From Aeromicrobium sp. PE09-221 (GTDB taxonomy: Bacteria > Actinomycetota > Actinomycetes > Propionibacteriales > Nocardioidaceae): a DNA stretch of 64,000 bases. The notes below the pieces were generated by a model that searched no databases, had not been told where the DNA came from, and saw nothing but the letters and a program-made list of their open reading frames with translations. The translations under genes and the position numbers were made by a program. Shown here in pieces: positions 50,787 through 59,925 of the stretch. The stretch spans positions 1 to 64,000 of the forward strand of contig NZ_MIJB01000018.1 in NCBI RefSeq assembly GCF_002174305.1, read 5' to 3'. Position 1 is the first letter of the stretch, and every line of letters starts with the position of its first letter.

Positions 50787-51175
50787 ATGACGAGTGATTG
50801 GCGGTCCGACTGCGTCGGAAGCGCCCTCCGCGAGGAGAACCCCACCCGTCTCAAAGCGAGTTCGCGGCGATCGGTGATGTGCAGTTCCTGCCCGGATACA
50901 GTGTGCTGCTCACTGACGACCCCGCGGTTGAGCGCCTGTCCGACCTGCCTCGCCGCCGGCGACGGACCTGCCTGGACGACCTCGACCTCCGAGCCCTCGA
51001 CGGGGCCTTCCTTCGAGTGAGTATCGAGATCCTCGGCAATACCGAATCCGTTCCTCCACGCCCACATCTGGCCGCGCCATGCGTGGGAGGATGGTTCGCG
51101 CTGGGACCCCAGCACGATACGTGGCGCGCGGGCATCACGGCCAGGCTGGGGGAGTCTCAAGCCTTGGGCGGGCGC
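50787..51175 (+). pseudogene. Decayed HIT-family hydrolase
   Basis: Pieces of an actinobacterial HIT protein are recoverable in three frames: TSDWRSDCVGSALREENPTR, then FAAIGDVQFLPGYSVLLTDD with PAVERLSDLPRRR, then RVSIEILGNTES. A HAHIW segment (FLHAHIWPRHAWE) in a further frame, then ALGPQHDTWRAGI, complete it. Several single-base shifts have broken it. It overlaps the tail of the divergent siderophore-interacting pseudogene. Confidence 0.7.
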
Positions 51176-51825
51176 CAGTAGCTACAGAAGTCGACACGCT
51201 GAGGGTCCACGCCGGCCGCGAGCGCTCGGGCGGATGTCGAGAGTCAGCGTGGAACTGCCGACGGCATAGACATAGTCGACCTCGAGATCGACCTCCCCGA
51301 TCAGATCGGACCAGCCGGTTCCGTCCTCCTGAACGGCCCACCTCTCCCGCACCGTCGCGGGCGACGCTGGGGACATCGGCCACCACTGTCGCCTCGGCGG
51401 ACACCAGAAGCTCGCGGAGCGCCGTCTCGACCGTGGCCCACCGCGCCGCAACCCCTCGAAGTCCCCTCAGCGTCACGATGCAAGAGAAAGCCGACCTCGA
51501 TCCACCAACCGCTGTCACCCAGACCCACCCGGCGAGCGGTGTAGTTACGCACCGCCGGACGCTCGTCATCGAGCACCTCCTGCCATCGGACGTACCAGCC
51601 GTCGGCACCGCACGCCGGCAGGCGCAAGACAGAGCCGTCGGAAGCCGGAACCACTGGTCGGCACCGACCGGCGTCAGGGAAGGAGGCGCACCCGGCTCGT
51701 CCGGTCCGAGGGTCAACCGGAGGAAGGAAGGGGACACCTCCTCACGACGGACTACGCGGGCTCGACGGACGCGAGCGGCCGCCGGCTTGCGCCCGAACGC
51801 TCGTCGACGGCTCGTCGCCCATCCG
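51157..51825 (-). pseudogene. Decayed siderophore-interacting protein (ferric-siderophore reductase)
   Basis: Four frames carry the parts of a SIP/FAD reductase: RARVVRREEVSPSFLRLTLG, RPAVRNYTARRVGLGDSGWW, LEVDYVYAVGSSTLTLDIR and the end LAAGVDPQRVDFCSYW. Multiple frameshifts interrupt the gene. It begins directly after the stop of the siderophore-binding lipoprotein, so it was once the last gene of that unit. Confidence 0.75.
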
Positions 51826-52812
51826 TCAGTCGACGGCTTCGGCCAGCATCGGCACCACCGACTCCAAGGCGAAGGGCACCGACAGCACAGTGTTCGCCGA
51901 GTACGACTGCCGGATGTCCTCGTCATCGTCATCGAAGACGATGGCACGACCATCCTGCACCGCCGGGATCTGCTGGAACAGGGGCTGATCAGTCACATCG
52001 GTGGCTGGCAACCAGATCGGGAACACCACGACGAGGTCCGCATCGAGCACCCCGATGTGCTCATTGGCGATCTTGGCGGTGAAGCCCTCCGGGGTCAGCT
52101 CCTCGATGGCCGGGTTCTGCTCGAAGCCCAGCCGCTCCATGAAGGCCACCCGCTCATTGCCCTCGATATAGGCGCCCCATCCCTCGGAGGTGAAGGCGGC
52201 GACGGAGATGGTCTTGCCGTCGAACTCCGGATGGTCCTCGGCCGCATCGGCGAACTGTTGCTCTACGTCCGCGAGCAGCTCCTCACCCTTCTCCGGCGCC
52301 CCGAGGGCCGTGGAGATCATGGTCACCTGCTCCTCCATCGAGGTGAGGTAGGACTGCTTGCCCTCGGGGATCGCCACGGTCGGCGCGATCTGGGAGAGCC
52401 GGTCATAGCGCTCCTGCTCGCCGGAACTCTTGACATCGAGGATGAGATCAGGCTTCAGCGACGCGATCTGCTCATAGGACGGCTCCAGGGTCTCGATGAT
52501 CTCGGGAGCCTCGTCGTACAGACCGTCCGCCCACGGGCCGACACCCTCGCCCCCGAAACCGAGCCAGTCCGAGGCGCCGACCGGCTGCACGCCGAGGGCG
52601 AGAGCCGTCTCGGCATCGCCCCAGCCGAGGGCGACGACTCGCTCGGGCGCCTCCTCGACCGTGACATCGCCGAACTCGGTGGGGACGGTCGCGGGGAAGG
52701 CGTCGCCCGCCGCGCCGGCGCTCGCGCTCTCGTCATTGTCCTCAGCGCCGCAGGCGGCGAGTCCGAGGGTGAGGGCGAGTCCGGCTACAACCGCCGTGAG
52801 TCGATAGTGCAT
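51826..52812 (-). CDS. Iron-siderophore binding lipoprotein (FecB/FepB-like)
   Basis: A 328-residue lipoprotein. The signal ends LTLGLAACGAED, with the lipidated cysteine at C21. The mature domain has the type III binding-protein pattern PERVVALGWGDAETALALGV and LKPDLILDVKSSGEQERYDR. ATG at codon 1 is preferred; a long upstream in-frame extension lies over the promoter. It is divergent from the two permeases and the ATPase, with an iron-box sequence between. Confidence 0.92.
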   Translation of the reverse strand: MHYRLTAVVAGLALTLGLAACGAEDNDESASAGAAGDAFPATVPTEFGDVTVEEAPERVVALGWGDAETALALGVQPVGASDWLGFGGEGVGPWADGLYDEAPEIIETLEPSYEQIASLKPDLILDVKSSGEQERYDRLSQIAPTVAIPEGKQSYLTSMEEQVTMISTALGAPEKGEELLADVEQQFADAAEDHPEFDGKTISVAAFTSEGWGAYIEGNERVAFMERLGFEQNPAIEELTPEGFTAKIANEHIGVLDADLVVVFPIWLPATDVTDQPLFQQIPAVQDGRAIVFDDDDEDIRQSYSANTVLSVPFALESVVPMLAEAVD

Positions 52813-52876
52813 GGGTGCGGGTTTCCCTCCGATGGGGTGATAGCTCGCCCTGGAGACTGCCCGGGAGCGAACTCTG

Positions 52877-52895
52877 ACGTAGGCAAGCCTAAACT
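52877..52895. promoter_or_regulatory. DtxR/IdeR-type iron box
   Basis: TAGGCAAGCCTAA (52880-52892) matches the inner part of the DtxR/IdeR consensus TTAGGTTAGGCTAACCTAA. It lies between the divergent binding protein and permease genes and would repress both when iron is plentiful. Confidence 0.7.
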
Positions 52896-52904
52896 CATTG
52901 CCTG

Positions 52905-53936
52905 ATGTCTGTTTCGTCCCCTCCCATCGCCACCGGACGACCGTCCAGCCGACGGCGCCGGTGGCTCGCCGTCGTCGTGGCGATGTCAGCCCTGGCGGCC
53001 GCCGCGGCGGTGAGCATCGCGGTTGGTGCGGAGACTCTCTCGGTGCAGCGGGTGATCGAGGCGCTCTCGGGAGCATCGGATGACCCGACGGCCACGACGA
53101 TCGTTCGTGAGTCCCGGGTGCCGCGGACGGTGGCGGCGATCCTGGTGGGTGCCGGTCTCGCTGTCGCCGGCGCGGTGATCCAGGCGATGACCCGCAACCC
53201 GCTCGCCGACCCCGGCATCCTCGGTGTCAGCGCGGGCTCGGCCTTCGCCGTCGCCCTGGGGGTGGGATTCCTCGGCGTCTCGGGCACCCTCGGCACCCTG
53301 CCGTTCGCCTTCGCCGGGGCGCTCGTGACCGCGGTCGCGGTCTTCGCGATCGGTGGATCGGGGACATCCTCGGCTCGTCTGGTCCTCGCCGGCGTCGCCT
53401 TCGGAGCCGTTCTCGCCGGCATCACCCGAGCGATCGTGCTGAGCGACCCGAAGGCCTTCAACACGATGCGTGCGTGGAACGCCGGATCGCTGGAGGGACG
53501 GGGATGGGAGCACGCTGCTCCCGTCATCGCCTTCGTCCTGCTCGGTCTCGCCATGGCCATGGCGATCACGCCCAGCCTCAATGCGACCGCCCTCGGGGAC
53601 GACACGGCACGTGCCCTCGGGGCCCGATTGCTGCGGACACGCGTGGTGTCCCTCCTGTCCATCACCCTGCTGGCGGGGAGCGCGACAGCGGTGGCCGGGC
53701 CCATCGTGTTCGTCGGACTGATGATCCCCCACGCGGCACGCGCGCTCGTCGGGCTCGATCAACGCTGGATCATCGGGGTGAGCGCCGTGCTCGGACCGGT
53801 CCTGGTACTGGCATCGGACATCCTGGGCAGGATCGCGCTGCCCAATGGCGAGTTGCCTGTCGGAGTCGTCACCGCCTTCCTCGGAGCGCCTGTGCTGATC
53901 GCGATCGTCCGTCGCCGTCAGGTGGTCTCGCTGTGA
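52905..53936 (+). CDS. FecCD-type iron-siderophore permease subunit
   Basis: A 343-residue permease with about nine to ten helices: VPRTVAAILVGAGLAVAGAV, MTRNPLADPGILGVSAGSAF and IVFVGLMIPHAARALVGLDQ are the FecCD blocks. It starts 12 nt after the iron box, with almost no leader. It overlaps the second permease. Confidence 0.92.
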   Translation: MSVSSPPIATGRPSSRRRRWLAVVVAMSALAAAAAVSIAVGAETLSVQRVIEALSGASDDPTATTIVRESRVPRTVAAILVGAGLAVAGAVIQAMTRNPLADPGILGVSAGSAFAVALGVGFLGVSGTLGTLPFAFAGALVTAVAVFAIGGSGTSSARLVLAGVAFGAVLAGITRAIVLSDPKAFNTMRAWNAGSLEGRGWEHAAPVIAFVLLGLAMAMAITPSLNATALGDDTARALGARLLRTRVVSLLSITLLAGSATAVAGPIVFVGLMIPHAARALVGLDQRWIIGVSAVLGPVLVLASDILGRIALPNGELPVGVVTAFLGAPVLIAIVRRRQVVSL

Positions 53937-54919
53937 ACACGCTGCTGCGCACTCGAGCGGCCACCACCCTGTTGTTGAGCGTGGCGCTGGTGGCCGCGAT
54001 CGTGATGCTCGGCCTCGGCGACTATCCGATGTCGGTGCCCCAGGTGGTGCGGGCACTCGTCGACCCGTCGACGGGATTCGATCACACCGTCGTGGTCGAG
54101 TGGCGGCTTCCACGTGTGGTCTCAGCTTTGCTCGTCGGTGCCTGTCTCGGGGTGTCGGGTGCGATCTTCCAGAGCCTCACGGCCAATCCGCTCGGGTCCC
54201 CGGATGTCATCGGCTTCTCGACTGGCGCCTACACCGGTGCGCTGATCGCGATGACGGTGCTCGGCCTGGGCCTCGGCGGAGCCACCGTCGGGGCCATCGT
54301 GGGCGGTCTCGGCACGGCCGCCATCGTCTATGTCCTCGCCTTCCGCCAGGGGGTGCTCGGCTTCCGGCTGGTGGTCGTCGGCGTCGGCGTCACCGCGATG
54401 ATGTCGGCGTTGAACACCTGGCTGTTGATGCGCGCCCAGCTCGAGGTGGCATTGGGTGCCGCGATCTGGGGAGCCGGCTCCTTCTCGCTCACCAATGCGA
54501 CCGATGCGTGGGTGCTCGGCGGCACGCTTCTGCTGGCGACCGCGACACTGCGGGCCGTCGCACCGAGCCTGCGACAGCTGGAACTCGGTGACGACACCTC
54601 GCGCGCCCACGGCGTGCGGGTTGAACCAGCCCGTCTCGCGCTGCTCGTCATCGGCGTCGTGCTCGTGGCGGTGCCTACCGCGCTGGTCGGACCGATCGCC
54701 TTCATCGCTCTCGCGGCACCTCAGGTCGCCGCACGCATCACCCGCTCGGCAGGGCTTCCGCTCATCGCATCGGCCGCCGTCGGCGCACTCGTCCTGGTGC
54801 TCGCCGATGGGGTCGCGCAGCATGCGCTGCCTGGGGGAGTTCCCGTCGGCACCGTCACCGTCGTCATCGGCGGCTGCTACCTCGTGTGGCTGCTCGCCGC
54901 GGAAACCAGGAGGCGCTGA
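53933..54919 (+). CDS. FecCD-type iron-siderophore permease subunit
   Basis: A 328-residue second permease, starting at a GTG that overlaps the first permease stop. LPRVVSALLVGACLGVSGAI, LTANPLGSPDVIGFSTGAYT and GPIAFIALAAPQVAARITRS are the conserved blocks. The two permeases form a heterodimer, as in FepDG-type importers. A long upstream in-frame extension lies within the first permease and is rejected. Confidence 0.92.
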   Translation: MNTLLRTRAATTLLLSVALVAAIVMLGLGDYPMSVPQVVRALVDPSTGFDHTVVVEWRLPRVVSALLVGACLGVSGAIFQSLTANPLGSPDVIGFSTGAYTGALIAMTVLGLGLGGATVGAIVGGLGTAAIVYVLAFRQGVLGFRLVVVGVGVTAMMSALNTWLLMRAQLEVALGAAIWGAGSFSLTNATDAWVLGGTLLLATATLRAVAPSLRQLELGDDTSRAHGVRVEPARLALLVIGVVLVAVPTALVGPIAFIALAAPQVAARITRSAGLPLIASAAVGALVLVLADGVAQHALPGGVPVGTVTVVIGGCYLVWLLAAETRRR

Positions 54920-55714
54920 ATGTCCTCGTCACCCGCTCGTCTCGTCGCCGAGGAGCTGACCCTCGGTTACGAGCGCCGCATCGTCGCCGAGAATCTGTCC
55001 GTAGCGGTGCCCGACGGAGGATTCACGGCGATCGTCGGTCCGAATGCGTGCGGTAAGTCGACACTGCTGCGTGCTCTGGCGCGTCTGCTCAGCCCGAAGG
55101 CGGGCACCGTCGTGCTCGACGGCCGGGCCGCCGGCGACCATCCACCGAAGGACTTCGCCCGGCAGGTGGGGTTGTTGCCGCAGACGGCGTCGGCCCCCGA
55201 CGGCATCACCGTGCGCGAGCTCGTCGGCCGGGGCCGATTCCCGCACCAGACCTGGTGGCGACCGTCGACCTCCGAGGACGCCGCGGCCGTCGATCTCGCG
55301 CTGGAGCAGACGGACACCACTGCACTGGCAGATCGCCGCGTCGACGAGCTGTCGGGCGGCCAGCGTCAACGCGTGTGGGTCGCGATGGCACTTGCCCAGC
55401 AGGCCGGCATCCTGCTGCTCGACGAGCCCACGACCTTCCTCGACATCGCCCATCAGGTCGAGCTCATGGATCTCTTCGCGGCTCTCAACCGCCGCGGCGT
55501 GACGGTGGTGGCCGTGCTGCACGATCTCAACCACGCGGCCCGATACGCCAGCCATGTCATCGCGATGCGAGACGGTCAGATCCGCGCGTCCGGCGTGGCG
55601 CGGGAGGTCGTGACCGCGCACCTGGTCGAAGAGGTCTTCGGACTCCGGTGCGTCGTCATCGACGATCCGGAGACCGGGACCCCGCTCGTCGTGCCGCGGG
55701 CTCCGTCGCTCTGA
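54920..55714 (+). CDS. ABC transporter ATP-binding protein for iron-siderophore import
   Basis: A 264-residue ATPase. Walker A is GPNACGKST, the signature LSGGQRQRVWVAMALAQQAG and Walker B ILLLDEPTTFLD, with the switch histidine in VLHDLNHAARYASHV. It begins 1 nt after the second permease gene, completing the importer. It may also serve the B12-type permease at 42.6 kb, which lacks its own ATPase. Confidence 0.96.
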   Translation: MSSSPARLVAEELTLGYERRIVAENLSVAVPDGGFTAIVGPNACGKSTLLRALARLLSPKAGTVVLDGRAAGDHPPKDFARQVGLLPQTASAPDGITVRELVGRGRFPHQTWWRPSTSEDAAAVDLALEQTDTTALADRRVDELSGGQRQRVWVAMALAQQAGILLLDEPTTFLDIAHQVELMDLFAALNRRGVTVVAVLHDLNHAARYASHVIAMRDGQIRASGVAREVVTAHLVEEVFGLRCVVIDDPETGTPLVVPRAPSL

Positions 55715-55759
55715 GACGACCGTCGCGTACGATGCGGTCCGGGACGGAGAGGAGATCGC

Positions 55760-56350
55760 GTGCGCGGACTCTATGCGCTGAAGCCCTGGTACAGCAGGCG
55801 TCTGGACATGTTCGTGCGAGGAGCCGTCCGTCGTGGGCTCAGTCCCGATCTCTTCACCTTCGTGGGGATCATCGGGGCCTGCCTCGCGGCCGTCGCGGTC
55901 GCCTACGCGTGGTGGCCCCTCGTCATCCTCTTCCTCGCCATCCGTCTGGCGGGGGCCAATCTCGACGGTGCCGTCGCCCGCGCCCGTGAGGTCAGCCGCC
56001 CGTGGGGTTTCGTGCTCAACGAGATCGGCGATCGACTGAGCGATCTCGTGGTCATGGGCGGCCTGGCTGTCCTGGCCTGGCGCACCGACGGGGTCGACGT
56101 GGCACTCGTCGTGGTGATCGCCGCGGTCGCGGCCACACTCCCCACCTTCGCGTCCCTCGCGGCGGCCGGCGCGGGCGCGACCCGCCGCAACGGTGGGCCG
56201 CTCGGCAAGACCGAGCGCTGTCTGTTGGTCATCATCGCCTCGATCGTCCCGGCCTGGACCATCTGGATCGCCTGGATCATCGTGGCCGGATCCCTCGTCA
56301 CCGCGGTCACCCGGCTGATCGCCACCCACCGGGAGCTGAGTGCCGCGTGA
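55760..56350 (+). CDS. YnbA-like CDP-alcohol phosphotransferase
   Basis: A 196-residue membrane protein. The motif region reads ANLDGAVAR (residues 66-74) then WGFVLNEIGDRLSD (82-95). Against the canonical D-x2-DG-x2-AR-x8-G-x3-D-x3-D motif, the first Asp is A66 and the third is N87; D69, D91 and D95 are kept. GFxLNEIGDxxSD is the pattern of the poorly characterised E. coli YnbA. GTG start with GGAGAGGAG upstream; GTGA overlap into the next gene. Confidence 0.85.
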   Translation: MRGLYALKPWYSRRLDMFVRGAVRRGLSPDLFTFVGIIGACLAAVAVAYAWWPLVILFLAIRLAGANLDGAVARAREVSRPWGFVLNEIGDRLSDLVVMGGLAVLAWRTDGVDVALVVVIAAVAATLPTFASLAAAGAGATRRNGGPLGKTERCLLVIIASIVPAWTIWIAWIIVAGSLVTAVTRLIATHRELSAA

Positions 56351-57291
56351 ACGGACCGGACTCTCCCTCGGCCCTGCCGGACTGGCTGCTCGATGTCTAC
56401 GTCGGCATTCTCAACCTCGATCGCGAGTCGCTGAGCCTGGACTTCGACCTCGGCCCGATCAGCGTCGACGTCTCCGGCCGGAGCGTGTTCTTCTTCTGGG
56501 TGACGATGACCCTGCTCGCACTCAGCGGCATCGCCGTCGCGATCTCCCGCAAGCGCGAGCTGGTGCAGAAGTGGACCACCTGGGTGCTCATCGTGCCGGT
56601 GGTGGGCCTGCCGATCTGGTTCGGCCGCGGCCCCACCGCCGTGCTCGCGATCGTCCTCGCCCTCGTCGCCGTGCGCGAGTACACGAAGCTGGTCGGCCTT
56701 CGTCCCTGGGACAGCGCCATCTTGTACGCGCTCGCGGTCGTGTACCCGCTGGCCGCCTGGCAGACGCCCTCGCTCCTCGCGCTCGCGCCCCTCGTCGTGC
56801 TGCTGTGCGCTCTTCCCGCGATCCTGTCCGGCGACACCGCGGACGGGGTCAGTCGGTCCGCCTTCAGTGGCTTCGGCTCCGTCTGGATCTGCTGGTCGCT
56901 CGCTCACCTGGTGATCCTCTGGGAGGACGCCTTCGTGGTGGTCTTCGCCGCGGCCGCCACCGACGTGGCCGCGTGGTGCGGCGGCAAGGGGTTCAAACGC
57001 TTCGGCTGGGCCCGTCGGCCGCTCTCGCCGCTCAGCCCCAACAAGACGGTCGGAGGTCTCGTCGGAGCGATGATCGGCGCCTTCCTGGTGCTCACCTTGC
57101 TCGGCGCGATCTCGGTCGGCCTGCTGATCGCCGTCGCCTTCGGTGGGGTGCTCGGCGACCTGCTCGAGTCGATGATCAAACGCCGTGCCAAGGTCAAGGA
57201 CGCGGGGGAGTGGCTGCCCGGCTTCGGCGGGCTGCTCGATCGGATCGACTCGCTGCTGTTGGTGCTCCCGCTCGCCGCGGTGCTGATGTGA
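56347..57291 (+). CDS. Phosphatidate cytidylyltransferase-like protein (YnbB/CdsA-like)
   Basis: A 314-residue membrane protein with about eight helices. The CdsA signature is recognisable as ESMIKRRAKVKDAGEWLPGF with GGLLDRIDS. The usual PGHGG is PGFGG, the same kind of variation expected in YnbB-type enzymes. Canonical CdsA makes CDP-diacylglycerol from phosphatidic acid and CTP. GTG start overlaps the YnbA-like stop. A housekeeping cdsA must exist elsewhere, so this one is probably specialised. Confidence 0.85.
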   Translation: MNGPDSPSALPDWLLDVYVGILNLDRESLSLDFDLGPISVDVSGRSVFFFWVTMTLLALSGIAVAISRKRELVQKWTTWVLIVPVVGLPIWFGRGPTAVLAIVLALVAVREYTKLVGLRPWDSAILYALAVVYPLAAWQTPSLLALAPLVVLLCALPAILSGDTADGVSRSAFSGFGSVWICWSLAHLVILWEDAFVVVFAAAATDVAAWCGGKGFKRFGWARRPLSPLSPNKTVGGLVGAMIGAFLVLTLLGAISVGLLIAVAFGGVLGDLLESMIKRRAKVKDAGEWLPGFGGLLDRIDSLLLVLPLAAVLM

Positions 57292-58463
57292 GATACCTTC
57301 CCGCGCTCTTGCGGCATCTGCTCTGGCGACTGGCCTGCACCCTCGCCGGCGGGCTGCGCGTGACCGGGCGGTGGCCGGGGGAGCGCCGCGGACGGATCGT
57401 CGTGGCCAACCACTCCTCACATGCCGACACCGCCGTGCTGCTGGCCGGGCTCCCGGTATCTGCCTATCCGGTGTTCGCCGCCGCGGCGGACTACTGGTTC
57501 GACGTGTGGTGGCGCCGCGGCCTGGTGACCGGCCTCGCGGGGGCGCTACCCGTGCGCCGGGGTGAGGGTGGCGCCTACGCCGCACTGCTCGACGCGGCCC
57601 GTCCCGCGCTCTCTGCCGGACGCACCGTCGTGATCTATCCGGAGGGCACGCGCACCCAGGACGGCACCGTCGGTGAGTTCGCCTCCGGCGCCACGCGGCT
57701 CGCCCGCGACTGCGATGCCGAGATCGTTCCCGCCGCTCTCCTCGGGACCCGCGACCTGCTGCCGAAGAACGGCCGGTTCGCGCCCGGTGCGATGGAACTG
57801 CGACTCGGCGTCCCGCTGGCACCCGAGGATGCGACACCGGAGCGGCTGCGGGACGAGGTCGTCACGCTGGCAGAGCGCGGCCCGGCCGAGCCGCGCATCT
57901 CCCGCGTATGGCAGGCGATCGCGCGGCTGGTGACCAGCCCCGTCGGGTTGGTCGTGGCCTTCCTGTGGGGATTCTCCGAGGCCTTGAGCTGGCCCATCAT
58001 GGCGGAGATGGCGCTGGTGTTTCTCGCCGTCGCCGTGCCGCGACGCGTGCCGTCGTGGGCTCTGTCGATCGTCGTCGGCTCGGTGACCGGAGTGGTCGTC
58101 AATGCCTGGCTCGCGACCCGCGACGTGCTGGTCGTTACACCCTGGACCACCGACCGGATGCGCACTGTCGTGGAGGAGCACCTCGCCGAGGGCGGAGCGA
58201 GCGGCATACTCCACCAGGCCCTGAACGGGATCCCCGTCAAGCTCTACGCCCAGGCCGCGGGCGAGCAGGGCATCGACCTGGCCGCGCTGGCCGGCTGGGC
58301 GACCGTCGAACGCGGGGCGCGGATGCTCGTCATCGCAGCGGCGCTGACCGTGCTCGGGCGCGTGCTTCACCCCTGGCTGCGACGACTGTACGGTCCCTAT
58401 CTCGTGGCGACCGCACTCGGTTTCACCATCGCCATCACGCTCATCGTGCGGGCGTGGAGCTAG
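57288..58463 (+). CDS. PlsC acyltransferase fused to a DedA/VTT-like membrane domain
   Basis: A 391-residue protein. The N-terminal half has the PlsC motifs: HX4D as NHSSHADTA (H42, D47) and PEGTRTQDG (118-126). The C-terminal half (from about residue 205) is hydrophobic. It contains GFSEALSWPIMAEMALVF, whose E-x4-P-x3-E spacing matches the VTT/DedA signature, and ALNGIPVKLYAQAAGEQGID. It starts at a GTG overlapping the CdsA-like stop. Its last codons overlap the convergent DHA2 gene by 23 nt. Confidence 0.75.
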   Translation: MRYLPALLRHLLWRLACTLAGGLRVTGRWPGERRGRIVVANHSSHADTAVLLAGLPVSAYPVFAAAADYWFDVWWRRGLVTGLAGALPVRRGEGGAYAALLDAARPALSAGRTVVIYPEGTRTQDGTVGEFASGATRLARDCDAEIVPAALLGTRDLLPKNGRFAPGAMELRLGVPLAPEDATPERLRDEVVTLAERGPAEPRISRVWQAIARLVTSPVGLVVAFLWGFSEALSWPIMAEMALVFLAVAVPRRVPSWALSIVVGSVTGVVVNAWLATRDVLVVTPWTTDRMRTVVEEHLAEGGASGILHQALNGIPVKLYAQAAGEQGIDLAALAGWATVERGARMLVIAAALTVLGRVLHPWLRRLYGPYLVATALGFTIAITLIVRAWS

Positions 58464-59925
58464 CGCCCTCACCTCCGAGGTCTCGTTCGCGGCGACTGGC
58501 GGCGAGGTCGTACGCTCCCACGAGCATCGCGACTCCCGCCACGGCGATGATCGCGCTGAAGCCGACCGCGAGAGCGACGTCCCATCCCGATGACGCGGCC
58601 ACACTGAAGGCGATGGTCGTGATCACCGCGATCCCGACCGACGTTCCGATGCGCTGACCCGTCTGCAGCACCCCACCGGCGCTGCCGGCGTACCGCAGCG
58701 GCACCTCAGCGAGGGCGAGCGTCTGATTGGGGGAGACGACCATACCCTGGCCGACACCGGTGAGCATCAAGGTGCCCAGCAGCCACCATTCGGTCACACC
58801 GCTCCGTCCGTGCAGGAGCACGACCGCCGCGCTGAGCAGCAGCCCGAGCACCCCGACCCCGAGGCCCCACAGCACGATCCCCTGCCCGACCCGGACCACA
58901 TATCGCCCGGCGATAGGAGCCGTGATCGCGCCGGCGAATGCGGCGGGTAGTCCGATCATCCCGGCCACGAGGGCGTCATGGCCCAGACCGATCTGCATGT
59001 ACTGGGCGACGAGCAGCCAGAGACTGGTGTAACCGAGGAAGTAGAGCGTCGAGAGCAGGGCTCCACTGGCGAAGGAGCGCGTGCGGAAGAGCTGCATGTC
59101 GACCATCGGAGTCCGGCCGATGCGCCGGTACCGCAACTCCCATCTCACCCAGGCGATGACCAGGCCCACGCCGAGGACGAGCAGGCTCCAGACCCACGCT
59201 CCGAGGCCCGCCTCCATGAAGGACACCATGATGAACAAGGTGGCGAGAGCGAGCAGGAGCATGCCGACCGGATCGAAGTCCACCCGTCGGCGTCCTGACC
59301 GGGGCGGCGACAGATCGGTCTCGGTGTAGGCCGCCTTCCAGGCCGACGGTGGCAGGAAGACGCGAGCTGCCACGATGCCCCCGATGGCGATCGGCACGTT
59401 GATCAGGAAGCACCAGCGCCATCCCCATTCGGGACCCAGGGATGTGATGAACACACCGCCCAGCACCGGGCCGATCGCGACAGAGACGCCGACGGCCGAG
59501 CCGAGGGCACCGAAGGCACGCCCGCGCGACTCCCCTTGGAAGAACTGCTGGATGATGCCGCTGACCTGGGGAGTCAGCAGGCCCGACCCGATCCCCATGA
59601 GGGCTCGTGCGAGGTTGAGCACGGCGATACTCGGTGCGAGTCCTGAGGCGAGGGATCCGATGGCGAAGAGGGCGAGTCCGAGGATGAAGAGCCTTCCACG
59701 TCCCCAGAGGTCACCTGCTCGTCCAGCGGCGACCAGCAGGACACCGAAGGCGAGCGCGTAGCCCGAGATGACCCATTGGAGGCCGGACGTGCCGGCTCCC
59801 AGCGAGGTCTCGATGGCGGGGAGGGCCACGTTGACGATCGAGACGCTGAGCAGCGAGAGGAAAGCGGGGACGAGGATCGTCGGGAGGACCTGCCGCTGCT
59901 CCGGGGCGAACCCGGTCTCAGCCAT
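58441..59925 (-). CDS. DHA2-type MFS drug exporter
   Basis: A 494-residue transporter with about fourteen helices: FLSLLSVSIVNVALPAIETS, LQWVISGYALAFGVLLVAAG and RAGDLWGRGRL are drug:H+ antiporter blocks of the 14-segment group. The C terminus holds GQRIGTSVGIAVITTIA. It overlaps the HhH-GPD gene by 8 nt and the lipid-module gene end by 23 nt. Substrate unknown. Confidence 0.9.
   Translation of the reverse strand: MAETGFAPEQRQVLPTILVPAFLSLLSVSIVNVALPAIETSLGAGTSGLQWVISGYALAFGVLLVAAGRAGDLWGRGRLFILGLALFAIGSLASGLAPSIAVLNLARALMGIGSGLLTPQVSGIIQQFFQGESRGRAFGALGSAVGVSVAIGPVLGGVFITSLGPEWGWRWCFLINVPIAIGGIVAARVFLPPSAWKAAYTETDLSPPRSGRRRVDFDPVGMLLLALATLFIMVSFMEAGLGAWVWSLLVLGVGLVIAWVRWELRYRRIGRTPMVDMQLFRTRSFASGALLSTLYFLGYTSLWLLVAQYMQIGLGHDALVAGMIGLPAAFAGAITAPIAGRYVVRVGQGIVLWGLGVGVLGLLLSAAVVLLHGRSGVTEWWLLGTLMLTGVGQGMVVSPNQTLALAEVPLRYAGSAGGVLQTGQRIGTSVGIAVITTIAFSVAASSGWDVALAVGFSAIIAVAGVAMLVGAYDLAASRRERDLGGEGASSTPAR

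Noticed and set aside
51826-53076. A longer start for the siderophore-binding lipoprotein.
   Set aside because: The extension would cross the iron box and overlap the divergent permease gene. The short start gives a proper lipoprotein signal.
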